Source: Roseiarcus sp963741845 (GTDB taxonomy: Bacteria; Pseudomonadota; Alphaproteobacteria; Rhizobiales; Beijerinckiaceae). From it: 64,000 nucleotides of DNA. Positions 55,185 through 64,000 of this stretch are shown in pieces. The notes beneath the pieces were generated by a model. It saw nothing but the letters and a program-made list of their open reading frames with translations. It was not told the origin of the DNA and did not search any database. Each line of letters starts with the position of its first letter. Position 1 is the first letter of the stretch. Made by a program: the position numbers and the translations under genes. The stretch is from contig CAVUJV010000006.1 in assembly GCA_963741845.1 (NCBI GenBank), positions 124,001-188,000 on the forward strand. The letters run 5' to 3'.

Positions 55185-57866
55185 GGGCTGCTCTCCACGA
55201 TCGCGCGCAAGAGATGCGGGGCGAGAGGATTCTCCGCCGCCGCTTTCGACGTGAGGTCGTAGGTCGAAACCGTGAGCCACGCCTTGCCGAGAAAGCTCCG
55301 CTTCACGAAGCCGGCGGCGAGATGCAGCCAGCCGACGGCCATGCCGGAATCGACGAGGCCGCCGAAGGCGGGCGAGAGGAAGCCGGTGAGGATGTGGTTT
55401 GGCGTGAGCCCGATCCAGTGCTCGTCCAGCATCGGCCCGTTCGGCAGCGTGGCCCAGGGGCCGTCCGTGCGACGCCAGGTGAATGAGCCCATCCATTGTC
55501 CGTCCCAGGGCGTGCCGTCGCGACGTTTCAGGATCGCCTGCGGGAAATTGTGCCGGTCGCTCGCCGGAAGCTTGCGCTCGGGATCGGCCAGCGCGTCGTC
55601 CGCATTGGCGATCAGCACGACCTTGCGGCCCGCGAGCAGCGCCTCGCGCACGGGAGTCGTCAGGCGCGTGGCGAGCACGGCGTCGGCCTCTCGCGCGTCC
55701 GCCTGGCGCGCGGCCCAGCCGAGCGCGTCGAGCGTGTCGCGGGCGAGCGCGTCGATCGGAAAGAGCGTAGGGGTTGCGCCGCCAGGCGGCGGGACGACGC
55801 AGAATTCAAGGGCATTGCGCGAGAGGACGCGCCCGGCGGAATCGTGCGCTTCGAGCGTGAGCGGCACGACCGTGATTGCGCCGGGGGACGGCGCGCTCAG
55901 CGTCAGCGAGATCGGCTCGGCGCCGAGCGGCAGACGTTCCCTTCGCTGCGCCGAACGTCCATGCGAGCCGCGCGCCGGGCGGCGCGTCCTCCGCGCCGGC
56001 CAGCCGGACAGCGACCTCGAACGTCTCGCCCGCCCGCACCGCCGTTCGCGCGGCGCGCGCGATCACCAGCCAGGGTTTCTGCAGGTTCGCGAGGCGTTCG
56101 GCGAAGGCGCGCGGGTGATTGCGCACGTCCATGAGGCCGTTCGATTCCCACTGCGCGTCATTGAGTTCGGTCAGCACATAGCCCGAGATCGGGCGCTCCC
56201 AGCGCAAGGTCTCGATCTGGAATTTGAGCGCGCGATACTGGAATTCCTGCGCCGCGTCGACGAAGCCGTCGACGTCGCCGAAGATCGGCGCGAGCCCGGC
56301 GTCGCGGAACCGGGTCGCGATCCCGTGCGGATAGGCCGCGCCGAGATTCCAGTCGTGCCCGCTCTCGAACCACCAGGGCTCGCTTCCGTCCTTCTCCAGA
56401 ACGTCGCCGGGATGAGGCAGGCCCCAGACGCCGAATTCCGAGCAGATCAGCGGCTCGTCGCCGCGCTTGACCGCGTCGCCATGCGGCGACCATGCGAAGG
56501 GCGCGCGCGCGGCGAAGGCTTGGGTCGTTGCAGCGAAGGCGGCGTTCTGGTGCGGGAAGCCATTGTACCAGTGGAAGTCCTCGATGTCGGTCTTCACATG
56601 GTAGTTGCGAGGAAAGCACGGCGAGTTGTCGACGACCAGCGCATTGGGGACGAGCGGCTTCGCTTCGTCGAAGAACGCCTTCAGCCAGCGCCGGTCCTCG
56701 GGATTGTCGTCAAGCTCGATGCCCCAGCCTTCGTTGAAGAGGGTCCAGATGCAGATCGCGGGATGGAAGCCGTGGGTCGCGACCGACTCGCGGAACACGC
56801 GCATGAGCGCCTCGCGCGTCTCGGGCGCGAGGAAGCCCATGTAGGGCATGTCGAGCCACACAACGAGACCGAGCCGGTCGGCAAGATCGAGATATTCGCG
56901 CGAGGGAATCTTCACATGACAGCGCAGCGCGTTGAGGCCCATCGCCTTCGCGTTGTGGAAGCGCTGCGCGATCCCGGAGTCGTTCGGGGGCCAGTTGGCG
57001 TCTTCCGTCCAGTCCTGGTCGAGCGCGGCGATCAGATAGAAGGGCTCGCCGTTGAGGAACAAACGGCCGTCCTTCGCCTCGAAGCGACGAAAGCCGATCG
57101 TGCGCGCAAGAGCGTCGCATGAGGCCCCGTCGCGCAGAAGCTCGACGGTGAGGTCGTAGAGATTCGGCGCGTCCGGCGACCAGGGTTCCGGGCGTTCGAG
57201 CGTCAGCGCGGCCTCGAAGTCCTTTGACGAGAGCGCCACATCGCGCCTCGCGATGGTTCGGCCGTCCCGGCTCAGCGTCAACCGCAGCGTCGCGGGCGCG
57301 GCTTCGGAGAGCGCGCCGCGCGCCGTCACCGTTCCCGTGGCAAGGTCGTAGGCGGTCTGCACGGAGAGCGAGGCGAGATGCGCGGGCGCGCGGGCTTCGA
57401 GCCGGGCCGGCTTCCAGATCCCGCCCTGCGCGCCGTACCAGTCCTGCTTGGCGGCGAGCGACCGGCTGAAGCGCCCGTCCGCGCGGTCGTCGGGCAGGCG
57501 CGCGTCGACGCCAAGCTCGAAGCTGCGCTTGCCCGCCAGCGCGGCGGTCAACTCGACCTCGATCGTCGTCCAGCCATCGCCATGCGCGGCGACGGGCGCG
57601 CCGTCGACGAGAATGGCGCTCTCGTGAAACACGCCTTCGAGTACGATGAAGACGCGCTTTGACGTCCAGTCCGCCGGGAGCTCAATCTTCCGCCGATAGC
57701 GGCCAATCCCATGGGCGTTGCGCAGTTCCGCGAACTGGGCCTGCCAGACGCCCGGCGAGCGGATGCGATGGCCGGCGCCCTCAAGCTTCGCGGTCGGACC
57801 CTCGAAGGAAAAGTCCCACAGGCCGTCGAGGCTGAGCGTTTGGCGCGCGGGGGCGGGGTCAGTCAA
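55181..57866 (-). CDS. Glycoside hydrolase family 2 (beta-galactosidase-type), one frameshift
   Basis: About 894 aa after correction. Layout: sugar-binding jelly roll (QTLSLDGLWDFSFEG, RKIELPADW), immunoglobulin-like domain, TIM barrel, and a long C-terminal region. The acid/base Glu is in WTLFNEGWG and the nucleophile Glu in ICSEFGVWGLP. The frame breaks at 55939-55941 where one extra G follows FGAAK; deletion continues the protein as ERLPLGAEPISLTL. TTG 57866 has GGAG 7 nt upstream and is preferred to the more distant ATG 57914. The context suggests a beta-galactosidase or related exo-enzyme on arabinose-containing glycans. Confidence 0.83.
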
Positions 57867-57912
57867 AGCAAAGGCTCCAGAGAGGCGGGTTCGTTGCGGC
57901 GATTGCGAAAGC

Positions 57913-57929
57913 ATCCGAATTTCTGATAC
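57913..57929. promoter_or_regulatory. 17-bp motif, copy 1
   Basis: ATCCGAATTTCTGATAC, matching 15 of 17 bases with 63539-63555. It sits between the divergent GH2 gene and the winged-helix regulator gene, 33 nt before the regulator ATG. It is a candidate binding site of that regulator. Confidence 0.5.
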
Positions 57930-57961
57930 AGACCTTCCGGGAGGAGGCCGTCGGCCGGGGC

Positions 57962-58891
57962 ATGTCGCGAAATTTTCTGATGATCGACCCGGAGGAGCGC
58001 CCCGAGGTCCTGCGCGGGCTTGCGTCGCCCCTCCGCGCCAAAATCCTGCGGCTTCTGCATCGCCGGCCGGGGATCAACGTCAACGACATTGCCGCGGCGC
58101 TCGGCCTGCCTCAGTCGACCGTGTCCTCCAATCTTCAAATCTTGGAGGACGCCGGGCTGATCCGAACCGAGACGCAGAAGGGGCGGAAGGGCAACCAGAA
58201 GCTTTGCTTCACCGAATATGATGAGGTGCTCGTCCTGATCCGCGACGACCTGACCGGCGCGCAGGCCAATTCCATCGAGGTCGCGATGCCGATCGGGCTC
58301 TACACGAGCTGCGAGGTGACCGCGCCCTGCGGCCTTTGCTCGACGCAGGGGATCATCGGCCTCCTCGACGTGCCGGGCTCGTTTCTGAACCCCGATCGCA
58401 TGAATGCCGGCCTCATGTGGTTCACGCGCGGCTTCGTCGAGTACCAGTTCCCGAACAACGCGCGGCTCGTCGGCAAGACGGTTGCGGCGCTCGAATTCTC
58501 GCTCGAGCTTTCTTCCGAAGTGCCGGGCACTTCGGCCGACTGGCCGTCCGACATCACGGTGGCCATCAATGGGCGTGAGGTCGGCGTCTGGACAAGTCCC
58601 GGCGATTTCGGCGACCAGCGCGGCGTCTATACGCCCGACTGGTGGAAGCTCAAGGGCAGCCAGTACGGCAAGCTCAAAAGCTGGCGCGTGACGTCCGAAG
58701 GCGCCTTCATCGACGGGGTGAAGATTTCGCCGCTGACGATCGCCGACCTCGACCTTTCCGCTCATCACTCCATTCGCCTCAAGGTCGAGGTGAAGGACGA
58801 CGCGCGCCATCCCGGGGGCGTCAACATTTTCGGCCGAGGCTTCGGCAACTACGATCAGGACATCGTCCTGCGACTCACGACGGAGGATTGA
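57962..58891 (+). CDS. ArsR-like winged-helix regulator with large C-terminal effector domain
   Basis: 309 aa. Residues 15-85 form an ArsR/SmtB-type winged helix (LRGLASPLRAKILRLLHRRP, VNDIAAALGLPQSTVSSNLQ) without the metal-binding ELCV cysteines. From about residue 110 there is a beta-rich domain of about 200 residues with CEVTAPCGLCSTQGIIGLLD, a cluster of three Cys, then VAINGREVGVWTSPGDFGDQ and DWWKLKGSQYGKLKSW. It resembles COG4189-type predicted regulators, from memory. It diverges from GH2 and probably controls the glycosidase and transporter genes in response to a sugar. The effector is unknown. Confidence 0.78.
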   Translation: MSRNFLMIDPEERPEVLRGLASPLRAKILRLLHRRPGINVNDIAAALGLPQSTVSSNLQILEDAGLIRTETQKGRKGNQKLCFTEYDEVLVLIRDDLTGAQANSIEVAMPIGLYTSCEVTAPCGLCSTQGIIGLLDVPGSFLNPDRMNAGLMWFTRGFVEYQFPNNARLVGKTVAALEFSLELSSEVPGTSADWPSDITVAINGREVGVWTSPGDFGDQRGVYTPDWWKLKGSQYGKLKSWRVTSEGAFIDGVKISPLTIADLDLSAHHSIRLKVEVKDDARHPGGVNIFGRGFGNYDQDIVLRLTTED

Positions 58892-59018
58892 GCCGCCGCC
58901 GAAAGCGAGGGCCGAGGGCTTTAGCCGTGGCCGCCGTTCGTTCGGCGCGCTTCGTTCGCCGCCTTCTCTCCGGGGGAGACGGGATCGCCGCGGCCGTTTC
59001 ATGCAAACGCTGCGGCGC

Positions 59019-60130
<1,112 letters not shown>

Positions 60131-60134
<4 letters not shown>

Positions 60135-61024
60135 CCCTTGATGCCCGCCGAAAGCATGATCGCCTGCGTCACCCGACGCTGGAAGACGAGATAGACGATC
60201 GCGACGGGGAGCGCTGCGAGCATGGCGACCGCGAGGTCGCGGCCGTAGGACACGCCGAAGGCGTCATGCACCTGCGTGATGCCGACGGTGATGTTCATCT
60301 TGTCCTCTTCCGTCACGGCCAGAAATGGCCAGAGGAAGAGGTTCCAGGCGCCGATGAAGGTGATGATGGCGAGGGCGGTCGTCACGCCCCAGTTCATCGG
60401 CAGGTAGATCCGAAACAGCAGCTGGAACTCGGTGGCGCCGTCGATCGCCGCCGCTTCCCGGAAATCCTTCGGCACCGAATCGAAGAACTGCTTGTAGATG
60501 ATGACGGTCACCGGCGCGATGAGCTGCGGAGCGACGACGCCGGCCCAGGTGTTGATCCAGTGAAACTGGCTCATGAGCTCGAAATGCGTGACGATCAGCG
60601 CCGGGATCGGCACCATGAAGCTCGCGAGGATCAGCCCCCAGAAGATGCGCCGGCCCGGGAAGTCGAGCTGCGAGATCGCATAGCCCGCGGCGGCCGCCAT
60701 GCCGACGACGATCACGGTGACTGCGGCGGAGGTGACGAGCGAATTGACGTACCAGATGCCGATCTTCGTCGTCGTCAGCACGTGGATATAGTTCTGGAAG
60801 GTGAAATGCTCCGGCCAGAGCTGCACGCCGGGACGGACGATCTCATATTCCGGCTTGAAGGTCGTGATGAGGCCCCAATAGAGCGGGAACGCCCAGAAAA
60901 TCGCGGCGAGCAGCGTCACGAGCGTGGCGACAAGGCCCGCCAGGTTGAAGCGCTTGAGCCGGGCGAGCCGCGCGGCGCCTCCCGCCGCGACGAGCGCGTC
61001 GCCAGCTCCGGCCGAGGCCGTCAT
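60131..61024 (-). CDS. Sugar ABC transporter permease (MalG/LacG type)
   Basis: 297-aa permease, six helices, with ATLVTLLAAIFWAFPLYWG and FKPEYEIVRPGVQLWPEHFT at the start and the EAA loop KDFREAAAIDGATEFQLLFRI. Overlaps both neighbours by four bases (ATGA), so all three membrane and ATPase genes are translationally coupled. Confidence 0.91.
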
Positions 61025-61902
61025 CGCGCGCCCCTCGCGCGCAGGAGCTGGAACTGAAGGACGGACACGACGACGATGAGGACGAACAGGACCGTCGAGG
61101 CCGCCGCGGCGAGACCGCCCCTGTTCATCTGGAACGCCTGCTTGATGATGTACTGCACCATCACCATCGTGGCGTCGACGCGCACGTTGGCTGCGAACAG
61201 ATAGACCTGATCGAAGATCTTGAGTTGCAGGATGAGCTGGATCGTGAGGACGAGGACGGTGATTGGCCAGATGAGCGGCCAGGTGATCTTGCGGAACTGG
61301 GTCCAGGCGCCCGCGCCGTCGAGCTCTGCCGCCTCGTAGATCTCGCGCGAGATGTTGCGAAGCCCGGCGATGAACAGAAGCACGTTGAAGCCGATGAGCC
61401 ACCAGATCGTGACGAAGGCGACCGCCGGCATGAAGAGCGGAAGCGTACGGAAGATCGAGAGATGCTGGCCGCCGGTGAAAGGCGTGATGACGGTCTGCGC
61501 GATGCCGAAATCCTTGTCGAACATCCAGCCCCAGATGCGATAGACGACCGAGACGGGCAGGATGTAGGGCAGGAAGAAAGCCGCAAGCACGAGGCTCTGC
61601 GTCCAGCCCTTGAGCCGATTGACGGCGATGGCGATGACGAGCGCGAGCAGCGTGCTCGGGACGACGCTCAGAATCACGAAATAGATGGTGTTCCAGACAG
61701 AGGTCCAGAACAGCCGGTCCGACCAGAGGCGCTCGAAATTCTTGAAGCCAACCCATTGCCCCGGGCCGATGAGCGGCGCGTTGGTGAAGGCGAGCATGAA
61801 CATCTTCACCGACGGATAGACGAACAGCACGCCATAGATGACGATGAAAGGCGCCATCAGCGCATAGGCGACCAGAATTTCGTTGCGCCTGCTTCGGATC
61901 AT
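61021..61902 (-). CDS. Sugar ABC transporter permease (MalF/LacF type)
   Basis: 293-aa permease, six helices, starting NEILVAYALMAPFIVIYGVL and FTNAPLIGPGQWVGFKNFER. The EAA loop is EIYEAAELDGAGAWTQFRKI. ATG 61902 is chosen; the GGAGG site lies about 13 nt upstream, and GTG 61923 in frame is possible. The stop overlaps the next permease start. Confidence 0.9.
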   Translation of the reverse strand: MIRSRRNEILVAYALMAPFIVIYGVLFVYPSVKMFMLAFTNAPLIGPGQWVGFKNFERLWSDRLFWTSVWNTIYFVILSVVPSTLLALVIAIAVNRLKGWTQSLVLAAFFLPYILPVSVVYRIWGWMFDKDFGIAQTVITPFTGGQHLSIFRTLPLFMPAVAFVTIWWLIGFNVLLFIAGLRNISREIYEAAELDGAGAWTQFRKITWPLIWPITVLVLTIQLILQLKIFDQVYLFAANVRVDATMVMVQYIIKQAFQMNRGGLAAAASTVLFVLIVVVSVLQFQLLRARGAR

Positions 61903-61985
61903 CGGCGGGCCTGTTTCCTCCACGCCAACCGGAAAGCCGGCCGCCGCCCATTCGGGGCTGCGGCCTGCCGTCCGGTTCGCGCGCC

Positions 61986-63257
61986 TTACTCGGCCTGCCC
62001 CTGCAGATCCTGCTGCATCTGCTTGGCGGCTTCGGCGGGCGCGATCTCGCCGCTCATCGCCGGCACGACATAATTGCCGGCCGCTTCATAGACGGGCGAG
62101 GCGACGCCAGCGAGCTTCGAGACAGGATCGAAGACAGCCGTCTTGGCGAGGGAAACATAGTCGGAATTCGGCTTCATCGCCTTGAACTCCGCGCTCTCCT
62201 GCACGGGCAGATAGGCCGGAACATGGCCGCCCGACGCCCATTCGATCGAATGGGCATTGAACCAGTGCATGATGTCGAGCACGAGCTTGCGCTTCTCCGG
62301 GGAGACGGGATTGCCCTTGCGGTCAGGAATGGCGAAGGAATGCGAATCCGCCCAGGTCGCGGGATGATCGTAGATGACCGGGATCTGGATCGCGCCCCAG
62401 TCGAAGAGCTGCCCCTTCTTGGCGAGGTCGACCATCGTGGGCACTTCCCAGACGCCGTTGATGTGCATGGCCGCCTTGCCCGAGGTGAAGAGGGCGATCG
62501 AGGCCGGATATTCGGTATGCGCCGGCGCCCAGCCGTTCTTGACCCACTTGTTCATTTCGGCGAGCGCGGTCGTGGCCTTGGCGAGGTTGTCGCCTTCGAG
62601 GAACTTGCCGTCCTTGAGGAACTCGCCGCCCTGCTGGTTGAGCAGCGTATAGAAAATGCGCCAGCCCGAGGCGTTGTCGCCGGGCACGGAGAGGCCCGTT
62701 ACGCCGTCCTTCGTGAGCTTGGCGAGCGCGGCGTCGAAATTGGCGACGCCGTCGAGGCCCTTCGGTTTGCCGTCGTCGCCGAGCAGGCCGGCCTTCTTCA
62801 GGAGATCCTTGTTGTAATAGAGGACGATCGAGTGGATATCGAGCGGCACGCCATATTGCTTGCCGTCGGGGCCTTGCGCGGCCTTCCAGTTGGCGGGGCC
62901 GAAGTCGGTGGCCTTGATGCCAGCGGCCGCGAGCTCTTCGGGCGAGAGCGGGCTCAGCGTTCCCGTCGAGACGCCGAGCGGCATGCGCAACTCATGATAG
63001 GTCATGATGTCCGGGCCCTGTCCGACCGCGGCCGAGGTCTGCACCTTGCTGTAGAAGGGGACGCCCCACTCGAAGGTCGTTGCGTCGATCTTCACCTTCC
63101 CGGCGTGTTCCTTGTTGAACTGATCGAGCATCGCCTTCATGCGGACGCCGTCGCCGCCGCTGAGGAAATCCCACCATACGACGGTCTCTTCCGCCTGGGC
63201 CGCCGTGGCCATCAGCGCGGCGCCGGCGAGCGTCGCGAACAAGAGCTTTCGGATCAT
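61986..63257 (-). CDS. Sugar ABC transporter substrate-binding protein (CUT1)
   Basis: 423-aa exported binding protein: signal peptide residues 1-21 (ATLAGAALMATAAQA), then VVWWDFLSGGDGVRMKAMLD, GPDIMTYHELRMPLGVS and HTEYPASIALFTSGKAAMHI. The GGGAGG site before ATG 63257 fixes the start. It heads the four-gene transporter operon and diverges from the GH51 gene, so the ligand is probably an arabinose-containing oligosaccharide. Confidence 0.9.
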   Translation of the reverse strand: MIRKLLFATLAGAALMATAAQAEETVVWWDFLSGGDGVRMKAMLDQFNKEHAGKVKIDATTFEWGVPFYSKVQTSAAVGQGPDIMTYHELRMPLGVSTGTLSPLSPEELAAAGIKATDFGPANWKAAQGPDGKQYGVPLDIHSIVLYYNKDLLKKAGLLGDDGKPKGLDGVANFDAALAKLTKDGVTGLSVPGDNASGWRIFYTLLNQQGGEFLKDGKFLEGDNLAKATTALAEMNKWVKNGWAPAHTEYPASIALFTSGKAAMHINGVWEVPTMVDLAKKGQLFDWGAIQIPVIYDHPATWADSHSFAIPDRKGNPVSPEKRKLVLDIMHWFNAHSIEWASGGHVPAYLPVQESAEFKAMKPNSDYVSLAKTAVFDPVSKLAGVASPVYEAAGNYVVPAMSGEIAPAEAAKQMQQDLQGQAE

Positions 63258-63589
63258 CCTGTTTTTCCTCCCAAAGAGTTGTCCTCTGACGGCCTCCCTC
63301 GCGCAGGACTTTGAGCGCGCGGCGTCAGGAGACGCCGAAAATGTTAGCCGCGAAAGCAGCGGGCGCCAAGGGGTTTCAATCAAGAAAGACGATACATATG
63401 AGAACTTGCGGCGCGGCGAAGAGGCTATCCGTTCGGCTGTCCGGCTGCACTGCGACAGGCATATGACCTCAGAAAAATATGGGGTCAGCGCCGGATCGAG
63501 AAAGGCGCTTGACGGCAGGCGCGAAGCAGGTCTTATTCATCCAAAATTCTGATACTGATCCGGTGAGGAATTGGCCAGGAGGAGGTTTC
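63258..63589. promoter_or_regulatory. 332-bp divergent regulatory region
   Basis: No gene here. It separates the transporter operon (minus) and the GH51 gene (plus). On the plus strand TTGACG (63509-63514), 17 nt, and CTTATT (63532-63537) make a plausible promoter, directly followed by the shared 17-bp motif. The part from 63380 to 63480 is lower in G+C, with several ATATG-like words. No confident promoter box for the minus-strand operon. Confidence 0.4.
63539..63555. promoter_or_regulatory. 17-bp motif, copy 2
   Basis: ATCCAAAATTCTGATAC, 15 of 17 bases identical to 57913-57929. It lies 35 nt before the GH51 start and just downstream of the candidate -10 box, a repressor-like position. Same orientation relative to the gene as copy 1 has to the regulator gene. 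Confidence 0.5.
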
Positions 63590-64000
63590 GTGAAAGCATC
63601 GGTCACCGCCCATCGCGACTATGTCGTCTCGCGCATCGACGACAGGCTCTACAGCGCCTTCCTCGAGCATCTCGGCCGCGCCATCTACACCGGCATCTAC
63701 GAGCCGGGGCATCCGACCGCCGACAAGAATGGCATGCGCGGCGACGTCATGGCCCTGGTCCGCGACCTGAAGGCGCCGCTCGTGCGCTATCCGGGCGGCA
63801 ATTTCGTCTCGGCCTACAACTGGGAGGACGGGGTCGGTCCGCGCGAGAAGCGCCCGACGCGGCTCGATCTCGCCTGGCACACCTCGGAGTCCAATGCGGT
63901 CGGCCTCCACGAATTCTCCGACTGGTGCGACGCGGCCCAGACGGAGATGATGCTCGCGATCAATCTCGGCTCGCGCGGCCTCGATGAGGCGCGCAACTTC
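63590..64000 (+). CDS. GH51 alpha-L-arabinofuranosidase (3' part outside the window)
   Basis: 137 codons visible. GTG 63590 follows AGGAGGAGG at 4 nt. The N-terminus matches the GH51 family: SRIDDRLYSAFLEHLGRAIY, GVYEP-like TGIYEPGHPTADKNGMRGDV, LVRYPGGNFVSAYNWEDGVG and LAWHTSESNAVGLHEFSDW. The two catalytic Glu lie further on and are not in the window. It removes arabinofuranosyl side chains from arabinoxylan or arabinan oligosaccharides, consistent with the neighbouring GH127 remnant, GH2 and ABC importer. Confidence 0.92.
   Translation, partial: MKASVTAHRDYVVSRIDDRLYSAFLEHLGRAIYTGIYEPGHPTADKNGMRGDVMALVRDLKAPLVRYPGGNFVSAYNWEDGVGPREKRPTRLDLAWHTSESNAVGLHEFSDWCDAAQTEMMLAINLGSRGLDEARNF

Overview
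This is a GC-rich (roughly two-thirds G+C by eye) stretch of a bacterial chromosome. Gene content points to an alphaproteobacterium, most likely a Hyphomicrobiales (Rhizobiales) relative: an L36 protein lacking zinc-ribbon cysteines, a BdhA-patatin pair, a DUF485-ActP pair, a CpaC-type N-domain protein, BetC and GtsABCD-like sugar uptake. The genus is not determined. I see no rRNA, tRNA, CRISPR array, insertion sequence or prophage.

Layout. 1-17.9 kb holds housekeeping and accessory metabolism: patatin and 3-hydroxybutyrate dehydrogenase; acetate permease with its DUF485 partner; a ThiE-like protein; a Sel1 protein; Edd; BioY; thioesterase; L36; an HxlR regulator followed by a MATE pump; MaoC; a zinc alcohol dehydrogenase. 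17.9-22.1 kb is an RND pump (permease plus lipoprotein adaptor). 22.2-27.7 kb is a tightly overlapping seven-gene Mrp-type cation/proton antiporter operon in the order E-F-G-(DUF4040+B)-C-D-second antiporter subunit.

27.9-43.7 kb is a large catabolic locus. A flavoprotein gene diverges from a LacI-family regulator, and the intergenic region carries two copies of one 14-bp operator-like site in opposite orientation. Downstream of the regulator lie a Gfo/Idh oxidoreductase, CoA-transferase, crotonase, aldehyde dehydrogenase, a complete GtsABCD-like sugar ABC transporter and two GMC oxidoreductases. The combination suggests uptake and oxidation of a glycoside or sugar conjugate whose released acid is activated to a CoA thioester. 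The substrate is unknown, and this is the best candidate for an undescribed pathway here.

43.7-54.8 kb holds a DUF707-type protein, LipB, a methyltransferase, LysR and TrxB, a GST, choline sulfatase with a solute-binding protein bearing a long basic tail, and a rhamnan-synthesis-type protein. 54.8-64 kb is a plant-glycan (arabinoside) locus: a GH127 remnant, a GH2 glycosidase, a winged-helix regulator with a large C-terminal domain, a CUT1 ABC transporter and the start of a GH51 arabinofuranosidase. A shared 17-bp motif lies upstream of both the regulator and GH51.

Quality warning. About 21 single-base indels interrupt otherwise well-conserved genes. I count 18 apparent insertions, mostly one extra G or C next to a G/C run, and three deletions. 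The genes read through perfectly once each is corrected, so these look like uncorrected homopolymer errors rather than decay. They also create apparent fusions (HxlR-MATE, MrpC-MrpD) that are probably not real. Such genes are listed over their full corrected span, with the break position stated.
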